From positions 1-12,862 of the forward strand of contig JAGLUH010000184.1 in the NCBI GenBank assembly GCA_023134875.1: a stretch of DNA of 12,862 nt. The letters run 5' to 3'. A program made the position numbers and the translations under genes. Below are positions 1-5,749 of this stretch, in pieces. The notes under the pieces were generated by a model that saw only the letters and a program-made list of their open reading frames with translations, did not search any database and had not been told where the DNA came from. Origin of the DNA: Candidatus Zixiibacteriota bacterium (GTDB taxonomy: Bacteria; Zixibacteria; MSB-5A5; CAIYYT01). How positions within the stretch are numbered: position 1 is the stretch's first letter; each line of letters opens with the position of its first letter.

Positions 1-1
1 C

Positions 2-631
2 AACCATGTCGGCGACGGCAAAGTGCCATTTACACCAATTCCGGCGGCCGACCAGAAAGCGGCGATGAAATTCCTGCGGGAGAAAGTATGGGACGCCGAT
101 GTTTTCCATTTTTCACCGGAACTCATCAATAAGCTGCAACCGGAACGTTTCCCTGACTTCAAGTGGTCGGTTTACAAGATGCAGCGCATCGACTATCCTC
201 TGCACGCTCAGATACTGGCGGTGCAGGCACGGCCTCTGTATTACATCTATCATCCCATCACTTTGGCCCGGCTTGGCGACATCGCCCTCCATTACGGTCT
301 CAACGAAGATGTCTATACGATGACCGAAATTTTCCAGGATACCAGGCGTGCGATCTGGACTCCGGAGATCACGGCGCCGCGCAACAGTAACGGCTTCAGA
401 CGTAACCTGCAGCGCGCCCATCTGGATATTATCATCAGACTGGTTACGGATAAAAAGCTGAAAGTACCGGAAGATGCACGGACGCTGGCTCGCGTCGATC
501 TAAAAGTACTCAAAGGTGCAATCAATAAGGCGTTAGGCGGTAGTCTCAATACAATTTCACGGGGGCATTTGGAGGAATCGCTGGCGCGGATTAATGCGGC
601 GCTAACTGCTGATCTCGATTACAAACTGTAG
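2..631 (+). CDS. Zinc-dependent metalloprotease, C-terminal part (DUF5117/DUF4953 type), 5' end outside window
   Basis: The reading frame is open from base 2 to the stop at 629-631, so only the last ~209 residues are present and the true start lies upstream; the GTG at 23 is probably internal. The visible part resembles the C-terminal helical region of large secreted zinc metalloproteases with DUF5117 and DUF4953 domains. The signs are the 'PFTPIPAADQKAAMKFL' stretch, followed by a segment where such proteins carry a 'LL.PEL...' motif, then 'IFQDTRRAIW' and 'RRNLQRAHLDIIIRL'. The catalytic HExxH region would lie upstream and cannot be checked. Such proteins are usually exported and of unknown substrate. 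A strong terminator follows 23 nt after the stop, so this is the last gene of its transcript. The family call rests on remembered sequence patterns, not a search. Confidence 0.68.
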   Translation, partial: NHVGDGKVPFTPIPAADQKAAMKFLREKVWDADVFHFSPELINKLQPERFPDFKWSVYKMQRIDYPLHAQILAVQARPLYYIYHPITLARLGDIALHYGLNEDVYTMTEIFQDTRRAIWTPEITAPRNSNGFRRNLQRAHLDIIIRLVTDKKLKVPEDARTLARVDLKVLKGAINKALGGSLNTISRGHLEESLARINAALTADLDYKL

Positions 632-653
632 TCACCAATTGCAAAGAAAAACG

Positions 654-694
654 AAAAACCCGATTGTTTCAGAAGCGACAATCGGGTTTTTCTA
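654..694 (+). terminator. Intrinsic terminator after the metalloprotease gene
   Basis: A perfect 14-bp inverted repeat pairs 654-667 (AAAAACCCGATTGT) with 678-691 (ACAATCGGGTTTTT) around a 10-nt loop and ends in a T-rich tract. The A-run and T-run on the two sides make it potentially bidirectional, so it could also stop minus-strand transcripts coming from the regulator gene. Confidence 0.9.
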
Positions 695-747
695 TTAAGG
701 ATACTGCCTGGATACCGAGCCGAGGCATATTTTAGTTTTCAAAATGA

Positions 748-781
748 GAATCCACCCGGCCGAGCATTACCGGGCGGATTC
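748..781. repeat. 12-bp inverted repeat (possible hairpin or minus-strand terminator)
   Basis: Bases 748-759 (GAATCCACCCGG) pair with 770-781 (CCGGGCGGATTC) around a 10-nt loop. There is one non-Watson-Crick position: A/C in plus-strand RNA, but a tolerated G-U pair in minus-strand RNA. The structure is therefore better as a minus-strand RNA hairpin. On that strand it is followed by TCATTTTG, a poor U tract. It could end the regulator transcript about 350 nt past its stop, or be a copy of a genome-specific repeat. Confidence 0.5.
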
Positions 782-1130
782 AATTCACCCCACAACCCAA
801 TCACTCCACATGAAAGGTGCCACACAAGTAGTTGGAGCAACAACACTTTTTGCGCGACCTGCCCTTTCGATTAGCAAGAGCTATGCCGGATGTCGCGCTT
901 CGCTCTTTCATTTGCCCCTTTGTTCTGCTAACTGCCTTGCCTACAATGCCTTAGAGGGATAAGGTGCATGCCCCCTTTTGTTAATTTGAGTCCAGAGATT
1001 TGTTGCACCTATCTTTCTTGCGCGAAAACCCGCGCACTAAGTTCCATTTCGCCCGACATTCACCAGCTCAACGCCATAACAACCAACGCCTTACCTCGAA
1101 TGGCGATTCCTGCGCAGCCACCGCAATATC

Positions 1131-3335
1131 TCACGCAGCGCTGATCTCATACTTCTTCATCTTCGAGCGCAAGGTTGCCTCGGGTAAACTGAGACTGACC
1201 GCCGCTCGCCGGATCACACCACCACAGGTGGTCAGCGCGGAATTGATTCGGGAGCGCTCAAGCTGTTCCACTTCAAAGCTCAAACCGCCCGCCTCGTTGC
1301 AAGTGACACTATCTCGCCTGACACCATTCAGGCGAGAGAGCAGTCGTTGACAAATGGCGGCAACATCACGCCTCTCGGTCAGAGTAAACAGCTCCACGTA
1401 GTTCTTCAACTCACGGACATTGCCCGGCCAGGAATAAGCAGCCATTCTGCTGCGTAGCGTATTCAGCAGGGTGCTATCCACCCGGTTAAGGTTGAGCTTC
1501 TGTGTTTCCAGAAAATGTTCAAACAGCTTGAAGGCGTCAGCACCGCGCGTGACCAGCCGTGGCAACCTGAATCTGAGCACCGCCAGACGATAATAGAGAT
1601 CCGTCCGGAAAGTCCCATTCTCAACCGCTCCCTCAAGGTCGCCGTTGGTGGCGGCGATCAACCGGAAGTCTACTTCCTTCTGCCTGCTGGCGCCCAGCTT
1701 GAAGAACTTCTTGTTATCAAGCACCGCCAGCAGTTTCGCCTGCACTAAAAGAGGCAACTCACCGATCTCATTTAAGAAAAGTGTGCCACCTTCAGCCGCT
1801 TCAATAAGACCGACCTTTCGGTCGACGGCATTGATAAATGCGCCCTTCTCGTAACCGAACAACTCCGACTCAGCCAACTCCACCGGTATGGCGGCGCAAT
1901 TCACCTGGATAAAAGGTTTGTCCGCTCGATCAGAACTCTGGTGAATATACTTTGCCAGTTGATCCTTACCGGTGCCGGTCTCGCCGAGAAGTAGTATCGG
2001 AACATCTCCCGCGGCACAGACAGTCGCCTGCCCCACCAGGCGGATAAATTCGAGCGACTCTCCCACCAGGGGCACATTATCCGCAGTCGGTTTCCGATCA
2101 GCCGAAGTCGAATCCAGGTAGAGTTCCTCCAAGCCGAGGCGAGCGAAGAGAATTTCGGCTTCATGCAAGCACCTCTTGCGAAGATGGCGTTCTCCGCCGG
2201 TCTGCGAGGCAGCGAGATATGTCTGTGCCAGCTCAAAGTTGGCGCCGCAGTCGGCAAGTCGCTTGGTTGCCTTGCGGAACGATTTCGCAACCTGACCCAT
2301 CTTGCCGGTGGTGGCTGCGATCAAGGCTAACACACGCCAGCAAGCGCCGGTTTCAACATCCTCGCCGATTTCTTCAGCTATCTGCAACGCCCGCTTCGCC
2401 GATTTCTCGGCAGTCCGCAGATGTCCCAGACGTAACTCGATTTCAGCCAGTACTCGCTCCGACTGGCACAGGTTGCTGCTCGCGTCCGAGTTCTCCCGGG
2501 CTAAAGCGACTGCTCGCTTCGCCAGATCGAGTGCTCGCAGGTAATCGCCGGTAAGCAGATGATACTGAGCGCGGTACTGTTCATACTGCTGGGTTTCGGC
2601 GTCGAGGTTGGTTTCGTCAATCAGCAAGCCGGCCAGTTTCAGACTATCACTGGCGGCCGCGAATTCTTTCAGATGCATTTGGGCGTAAGCCAGCGACAAA
2701 TAAGCGCGACAGAGATTAACCTGATGACGCAGAGCCATATTTTGCACAATTGATTGCTCCAGGTATTCAACTGCCCGGGAAAACTCGCCGGTCAAGTTTA
2801 AGACCGTGCCCAGGTTACCCAGAATCATCGCCACCGCTTTTTCGTCTCCGGATTCTTCGGCGTAATCTTTAGCTTCGAGGAGATTCTCAGCCGCCCGGTC
2901 AAACTGACTTCTGATGAAGGCTATCCGCGCCAGACGGTTGAGTGTCCTGATTACGCGACCGGTATCATCAATTCGCCGATAGGTAGCGAGTAGATCGCGA
3001 TATATCCTCTCTGCCAGGTTGAGCTTGCCGATCTCGGCGTAACTACGCGCCATCGTCGACTGCAGCCGAGCTATCAACTCGTTCTCAGCCGAGTGTTTGA
3101 CCAGTGCCAACCCCTGCTCGGCGGCGTGCAACGCCGCCAGGTAATGGCCCAACTGGAAAAACACCCGTGCTTTCAATGATAGGTAACGGCCATAAGCGCT
3201 CACGGAGGCAGAGGAAAAGATCGTCTCGTCCAGTTGTTCGATTATTTCCCGCGCAGCTTGATATCTGCTGCTTTTTACCAACTGTTCGAGATGGGCGAGT
3301 ATCGCAACCTTGTTATGTAAGATTGCTTCACTCAT
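1131..3335 (-). CDS. TPR-repeat / sigma-54-activator-like AAA+ / Fis-HTH transcriptional regulator with degenerate AAA+ motifs
   Basis: A 734-residue cytoplasmic regulator. Residues ~5-400 are back-to-back TPR-like helical hairpins, a peptide- or protein-binding scaffold in place of a receiver or GAF sensor. Residues ~422-650 match the sigma-54 interaction AAA+ domain: Walker A GETGTGKD (451-458), FRTDLYYRL (576-584, arginine-finger region) and WPGNVREL (636-643). Residues ~692-732 form a Fis-type helix-turn-helix. Two hallmark motifs are altered: the sigma-54-contacting GAFTGA loop reads GAFINA (498-503), and Walker B GGTLFLDEI reads GGTLFLNEI, with Asn522 for the Mg-coordinating Asp. Family members lacking GAFTGA (TyrR, HupR, Rhodobacter capsulatus NtrC) work without sigma-54, so this one probably acts with sigma-70 holoenzyme, as a repressor, or as an ATP-binding rather than ATP-hydrolysing switch. 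The start is preceded by GGGGAGG 11 nt upstream and overlaps the stop of the small secreted-protein gene (ATGA), indicating translational coupling. The target genes are unknown. Confidence 0.88.
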   Translation of the reverse strand: MSEAILHNKVAILAHLEQLVKSSRYQAAREIIEQLDETIFSSASVSAYGRYLSLKARVFFQLGHYLAALHAAEQGLALVKHSAENELIARLQSTMARSYAEIGKLNLAERIYRDLLATYRRIDDTGRVIRTLNRLARIAFIRSQFDRAAENLLEAKDYAEESGDEKAVAMILGNLGTVLNLTGEFSRAVEYLEQSIVQNMALRHQVNLCRAYLSLAYAQMHLKEFAAASDSLKLAGLLIDETNLDAETQQYEQYRAQYHLLTGDYLRALDLAKRAVALARENSDASSNLCQSERVLAEIELRLGHLRTAEKSAKRALQIAEEIGEDVETGACWRVLALIAATTGKMGQVAKSFRKATKRLADCGANFELAQTYLAASQTGGERHLRKRCLHEAEILFARLGLEELYLDSTSADRKPTADNVPLVGESLEFIRLVGQATVCAAGDVPILLLGETGTGKDQLAKYIHQSSDRADKPFIQVNCAAIPVELAESELFGYEKGAFINAVDRKVGLIEAAEGGTLFLNEIGELPLLVQAKLLAVLDNKKFFKLGASRQKEVDFRLIAATNGDLEGAVENGTFRTDLYYRLAVLRFRLPRLVTRGADAFKLFEHFLETQKLNLNRVDSTLLNTLRSRMAAYSWPGNVRELKNYVELFTLTERRDVAAICQRLLSRLNGVRRDSVTCNEAGGLSFEVEQLERSRINSALTTCGGVIRRAAVSLSLPEATLRSKMKKYEISAA

Positions 3336-3670
3336 CGTATCTCATTCCTCCCCGAAAACCTGGCTGCTTTTCTGAGCGAAGGCTTCTGCATTTTCTTTTT
3401 TGCCACTTTATCAACTGTCGAGTTGCCGTTGTCTACTTCGTTGGTGAAAAACACCGGCAGAGGAATTCTGACAGTAATAACAATAGGGACAACCACGACG
3501 ATTACCCTGGTATTAAATACGCAACCGCCATTACCATCGCCGTCATCCTGCCAGGGATGGTCGATATTATCATAGAGATCATTGCCACCGTCCCACGCAA
3601 GCAGGGGCATGGCAGTGGACATCAGCAACGCCGCTACCAGCAGCAGCGCCATGGTTTTTTTACACCTCAT
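3332..3670 (-). CDS. Small secreted or membrane protein of unknown function, coupled to the TPR regulator
   Basis: A 112-residue protein not recognised as any family. An N-terminal signal peptide is clear: basic MRCKK, a hydrophobic core to about residue 24, and a likely cleavage after LLA at 25. The mature part has three zones. Residues 26-48 are rich in Asp/Gly/Trp; residues 56-75 form a Val/Ile/Pro-rich hydrophobic stretch with one Arg (R68); residues ~88-112 are strongly basic. Cys50 is the only cysteine after the signal peptide. The start at 3670 has AAGGAG 7 nt upstream; a second Met at residue 7 has no such site. The stop overlaps the regulator start by 4 nt, so the two proteins are probably made from one message in linked amounts. 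It could be a secreted signal, a periplasmic or membrane sensor partner of the regulator, or an unrelated export product; the sequence does not decide between these. Confidence 0.72.
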   Translation of the reverse strand: MRCKKTMALLLVAALLMSTAMPLLAWDGGNDLYDNIDHPWQDDGDGNGGCVFNTRVIVVVVPIVITVRIPLPVFFTNEVDNGNSTVDKVAKKKMQKPSLRKAARFSGRNEIR

Positions 3671-3791
3671 CTCCGGACTCCTTGAATTGAGGTTAGAAGT
3701 TAGTTAAATGTTTGCTTGATATTAAAAAGTGCCCGATATCCTAGTCCTCCTGCGAAAACGTGCATTAAAGAGCATCATGTGAGGTAATAGC

Positions 3792-3823
3792 GGAAGGGTG
3801 ACGCCAGCAAGGTCGCACCCTCC
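3792..3823 (-). promoter_or_regulatory. Stable 5'-leader hairpin of the small-protein/regulator mRNA
   Basis: In minus-strand RNA, GGAGGGTG (3823-3816) pairs with CACCCTTCC (3800-3792). The inner pairs CG/CG and CC/GG are separated by single-base bulges, and the loop is TTGCT. The hairpin begins about 4 nt after the transcription start expected from the promoter at 3834-3862, and 122 nt before the first start codon. It could protect the 5' end, bind a protein, or be part of a larger structured leader; no known riboswitch consensus was recognised. Confidence 0.45.
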
Positions 3824-3827
3824 TCCC

Positions 3828-3833
3828 TATAAT
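3828..3833 (+). promoter_or_regulatory. Possible -10 element for the divergent cyclodeaminase gene
   Basis: TATAAT on the plus strand matches the sigma-70 -10 consensus exactly and lies about 115 nt upstream of the divergent gene. No acceptable -35 is found 16-18 nt upstream (3805-3810 reads CAGCAA), so the promoter would be weak or activator dependent. It directly adjoins the -10 of the minus-strand promoter, so the two polymerases could not bind together. Confidence 0.35.
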
Positions 3834-3862
3834 AAGATAGAAATATCATCCCCTTTTGTCAA
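3834..3862 (-). promoter_or_regulatory. Sigma-70-type promoter of the small-protein/regulator operon
   Basis: Read on the minus strand, a perfect -35 TTGACA (3862-3857), a 17-nt spacer and -10 TATCTT (3839-3834) predict a start near 3827, giving a leader of about 155 nt before the small ORF at 3670. No good -24/-12 element is present, so the operon does not look sigma-54 dependent. A perfect TATAAT on the opposite strand (3828-3833) abuts the -10. Confidence 0.72.
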
Positions 3863-3946
3863 GTCAATTACTCTCTTTCCGCTAACAATCTCATCTTTAC
3901 ACTGTTCTCGATAACCAGGCAACCGATAATGGAATTAAGGAGCAAG

Positions 3947-5158
3947 ATGACTGGCGGTAGATACAAGTCGACAGTTCGTATCGAAGGCCACATTGTCGAT
4001 TCCGATATCCTGAGCAAGGTTTTCGACCTGATAATCGGCAGCGACGGCCGCTTCGAGATCAAGGAATTTACGATCGGCAGAACCAATGTCGACCACTCGC
4101 AGGCTACCCTCGAAATCAGCGCACCCTCCCGGCAGAAACTGGAAGTGATACTCAATCTCCTCTCACCCCGGGGATGCTTCGTCGTTACGGAAAACAACAC
4201 TATCCTCAGACGTGCCCCAAAGGCAAAAACCGTACCGGACGATTTTTACTCCACCACCAACTATAAAACTGAAATCAGACACAACAACAAGTGGATCAAC
4301 GTTCGTCACCAGCGAATGGATGGCGTCATTGTCGTCAGCGGTCAGCGTGCCGAGGTCAGGAAGCTGCGAGACATCAGAAAAGGTGACCAAATCGTATGCG
4401 GTCTTGACGGTATTCGCGTACATCCCGAATTCAAGGCGCGTGATCGTGAGGCGTTCGGTTTCATGGCCAATGAGATATCCTCGGAGAAGAAGGTGGCGAT
4501 TGCCGTCGATCGTGTCGCCGATATTATCAGGCAGCGCCAGGGGAAATGCCTTGTCGTCGCCGGACCGGTGGTGATCCATACCGGCGTGGCGCGTTCACTG
4601 TCACGTATGATCAAGGGCGGCTTCGTCGATGGACTCCTGGCGGGTAACGCCCTGGCCGTCCATGATATCGAGAATGCTCTCTTTGGTACCTCGCTCGGCA
4701 TCGACACCTCGGCCGGCACGCCGGTCGACCAGGGGCATCGCAACCACATGCGGGCGATCAATCAGATTAATCTGGCAGGCGGTATCAAGCAAGCGGTCGC
4801 CAGAAAAGTGTTGCGATCAGGCATAATGTATGAGTGCATCAAAGGGAAGATACCCTTTGTGCTGGCGGGATCACTGCGCGACGATGGCCCTCTGCCGGAG
4901 ACAGTTACTGATATGAACGAGGCGCAGAACGCCTACACGCGCCTACTTCAGAACGCCGAAGTTGTCTTGATGCTGGGAACCATGCTCCATTCCATCGCCA
5001 CCGGTAACATGTTGCCTGCCTGGGTCAAGACGATCTGCGTTGATATCAATGCCGCCGTGGTGACCAAGCTGGCCGATCGCGGGTCGGCACAAACCATCGG
5101 TATCGTTACCGATGTCGGGTTGTTTCTGCACCTGCTCGCCAACAGGCTTTGTAGCTAA
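3947..5158 (+). CDS. Ornithine cyclodeaminase-like protein (TIGR00300, LOR/SDH-related, AgrE/ArgZ C-terminal type)
   Basis: A 403-residue protein matching the TIGR00300 family. Characterised relatives are an archaeal NAD-dependent ornithine cyclodeaminase (ornithine to proline plus ammonia) and the C-terminal half of cyanobacterial AgrE/ArgZ arginine dihydrolases. The conserved N-terminal LOR/SDH region includes TNVDHSQATLEI (~46-57 from this start). The C-terminal Rossmann-like part has VVAGPVVIHTG, LLAGNALAVHDIE, GHRNHMRAIN, SGIMYECIK, LAGSLRDDGPLP, MLHSIATGNMLPA and VDINAAVVTKLADRGS. The N-terminal guanidine-modifying domain of AgrE is absent, so this is the stand-alone form. An ATG at 3929 would add six residues but has no ribosome site; the ATG at 3947 follows AAGGAG with a short 4-nt gap and fits the usual family start (MTGxRYKSTVRIEGHI). 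It stands alone, divergent from the regulator operon, and may be regulated with it. No arginine-catabolism neighbour is visible, so the substrate is inferred from the family only. Confidence 0.85.
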   Translation: MTGGRYKSTVRIEGHIVDSDILSKVFDLIIGSDGRFEIKEFTIGRTNVDHSQATLEISAPSRQKLEVILNLLSPRGCFVVTENNTILRRAPKAKTVPDDFYSTTNYKTEIRHNNKWINVRHQRMDGVIVVSGQRAEVRKLRDIRKGDQIVCGLDGIRVHPEFKARDREAFGFMANEISSEKKVAIAVDRVADIIRQRQGKCLVVAGPVVIHTGVARSLSRMIKGGFVDGLLAGNALAVHDIENALFGTSLGIDTSAGTPVDQGHRNHMRAINQINLAGGIKQAVARKVLRSGIMYECIKGKIPFVLAGSLRDDGPLPETVTDMNEAQNAYTRLLQNAEVVLMLGTMLHSIATGNMLPAWVKTICVDINAAVVTKLADRGSAQTIGIVTDVGLFLHLLANRLCS

Positions 5159-5383
5159 CGGCCTCCCATGCCAACACCAGATCAAGTTCTGTTCATGTCA
5201 CATAAGCAAACCAGCACAAATGGCAGAAGTCGGAGAGTCCTGGCACAAGACTTTGCAAGTTGCCTTTTCTGATCGACTTAGCAGCGCTCAACCACCTCTG
5301 AATCCTTCTTTCTCCATTTTTTCCCCATACCAGCAGGGGGATACCTTTTGACTTCCGTTTCCCGTCGACTGGCGGAAATTAGC

Positions 5384-5412
5384 TTGACATTAATTACCAG
5401 AAGACGTATTAT
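5384..5412 (+). promoter_or_regulatory. Sigma-70 promoter of the tRNA pair
   Basis: Consensus -35 TTGACA (5384-5389), 17-nt spacer and near-consensus -10 TATTAT (5407-5412), set in AT-rich DNA. The start would fall near 5419, about 12 nt before the first tRNA. Near-perfect elements fit a strongly expressed stable-RNA unit. Confidence 0.85.
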
Positions 5413-5430
5413 ATTTAATTATGGCTGGTC

Positions 5431-5504
5431 GGGCCCATAGCTCAGTCGGTTAGAGCAACTGACTCATAATCAGTGGGTCCCAGGTTCGAGTCCTGGTGGG
5501 CCCA
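5431..5504 (+). tRNA. tRNA with CAU anticodon, most likely tRNA-Ile2 (lysidine-modified); elongator tRNA-Met is the alternative
   Basis: A full cloverleaf is visible: acceptor GGGCCCA/TGGGCCC, D arm GCTC...GAGC, anticodon stem ACTGA/TCAGT with loop CTCATAA (anticodon CAT at 5465-5467), and T arm CCAGG/CCTGG with loop TTCGAGT. Discriminator A is 5504; the next bases are GGATGT, so CCA is not encoded and must be added by nucleotidyltransferase. It is not the initiator, since the 1-72 pair is a matched G-C and the three G-C pairs of an initiator anticodon stem are missing. C4-G69, C5-G68 and G30-C40 match E. coli tRNA-Ile2 rather than elongator Met (C4-G69 and C5-G68 are TilS recognition features), so Ile2 reading AUA codons is favoured. 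Confidence 0.85.
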
Positions 5505-5518
5505 GGATGTTGAGAATT

Positions 5519-5595
5519 GGGCAATTAGCTCAGTTGGTTAGAGCGTTCGGTTCACATCCGAGAGGTCACTGGTTCGAATCCAGTATTGCCCACCA
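5519..5595 (+). tRNA. tRNA-Val (anticodon CAC), CCA encoded
   Basis: Complete cloverleaf: acceptor GGGCAAT/ATTGCCC, D arm GCTC...GAGC, anticodon stem TTCGG/CCGAG with loop TTCACAT (anticodon CAC), T arm ACTGG/CCAGT with loop TTCGAAT, discriminator A5592 and encoded CCA (5593-5595). It follows the CAU tRNA by 14 nt and is most likely cotranscribed with it. CAC decodes GUG valine codons. Confidence 0.93.
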
Positions 5596-5680
5596 TAGAA
5601 GCGACGTTTGAGGAATACTGGCAGAAGTGAGCAAAGCAACGAAATGCTGTTATCTTCTCCGATTTCAACTCAACCTTGGA

Positions 5681-5708
5681 GCACTGCATAGCCGGTGCGT
5701 TTTTTTTA
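5681..5708 (+). terminator. Intrinsic terminator of the tRNA unit
   Basis: GCACTG (5681-5686) pairs with CGGTGC (5693-5698), including one T-G pair, around a 6-nt loop. One G precedes an eight-T run (5700-5707). It lies 86 nt past tRNA-Val and only about 40 nt before the next start codon, so the downstream gene either has a compact, unrecognised promoter or depends partly on read-through. Confidence 0.78.
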
Positions 5709-5749
5709 TCCTGCCATTTTTGTCACCTGGGAACAGGAGGCTTGGTTAG

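Larger units (their letters stand above)
632..1130. other. Intergenic region of about 500 bp without a convincing gene
   Basis: This gap lies between the convergent ends of the metalloprotease gene (+) and the regulator gene (-). It holds the terminator at 654-694, a long inverted repeat at 748-781 and a short GC palindrome at 1019-1036 (TGCGCG/CGCGCA, 6-nt loop, no T tract). The open frames at 744-962 and 1000-1350 have no ribosome binding site and compositionally odd translations, and the second overlaps the regulator antisense. No tRNA, CRISPR or IS-like ends were recognised. Several hundred bases of non-coding DNA between convergent genes may be eroded gene remnants, but nothing in it was identified. 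Confidence 0.6.

Noticed and set aside
850..955. REP/BIME-like sequence (ATGCCGGATG... and ...GCCTACAA)
   Set aside because: The two pieces resemble enterobacterial REP halves but do not form complementary arms; similarity is by chance.
744..962. Open frame of 72 codons after the first terminator
   Set aside because: No ribosome binding site, starts at the edge of an inverted repeat, odd composition, no recognisable domain.
1000..1350. Plus-strand open frame of 116 codons
   Set aside because: About 220 nt overlap the HTH coding end of the regulator in antisense; no start signal and no family resemblance.
3104..3685. 193-codon plus-strand frame opposite the small secreted protein
   Set aside because: It is the antisense shadow of the minus-strand operon. 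The minus frames have good ribosome sites, a signal peptide and an ATGA coupling; this one has none.
3671..3830. Possible c-di-GMP (GEMM) or other known riboswitch in the regulator leader
   Set aside because: The GCAAAGGGCAAACC-like and ACGCAAAGCC-like conserved blocks are missing; only a simple bulged hairpin can be supported.
5241..5258. Sigma-54-like promoter TGGCAC...TTGC upstream of the tRNAs
   Set aside because: The GG and GC dinucleotides are 11 nt apart instead of the nearly invariant 10, and the tRNA unit already has a consensus sigma-70 promoter downstream.
5431..5595. Two similar elements in tandem as a repeat array or CRISPR
   Set aside because: Both fold into complete tRNA cloverleaves with different anticodons; the similarity is the common tRNA D and T arms.
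5221..5628. Direct repeat TGGCAGAAGT at 5221-5230 and 5619-5628 flanking the tRNAs, as attachment-site-like ends
   Set aside because: Only 10 nt, neither copy overlaps a tRNA 3' end, and no integrase or cargo lies between them.
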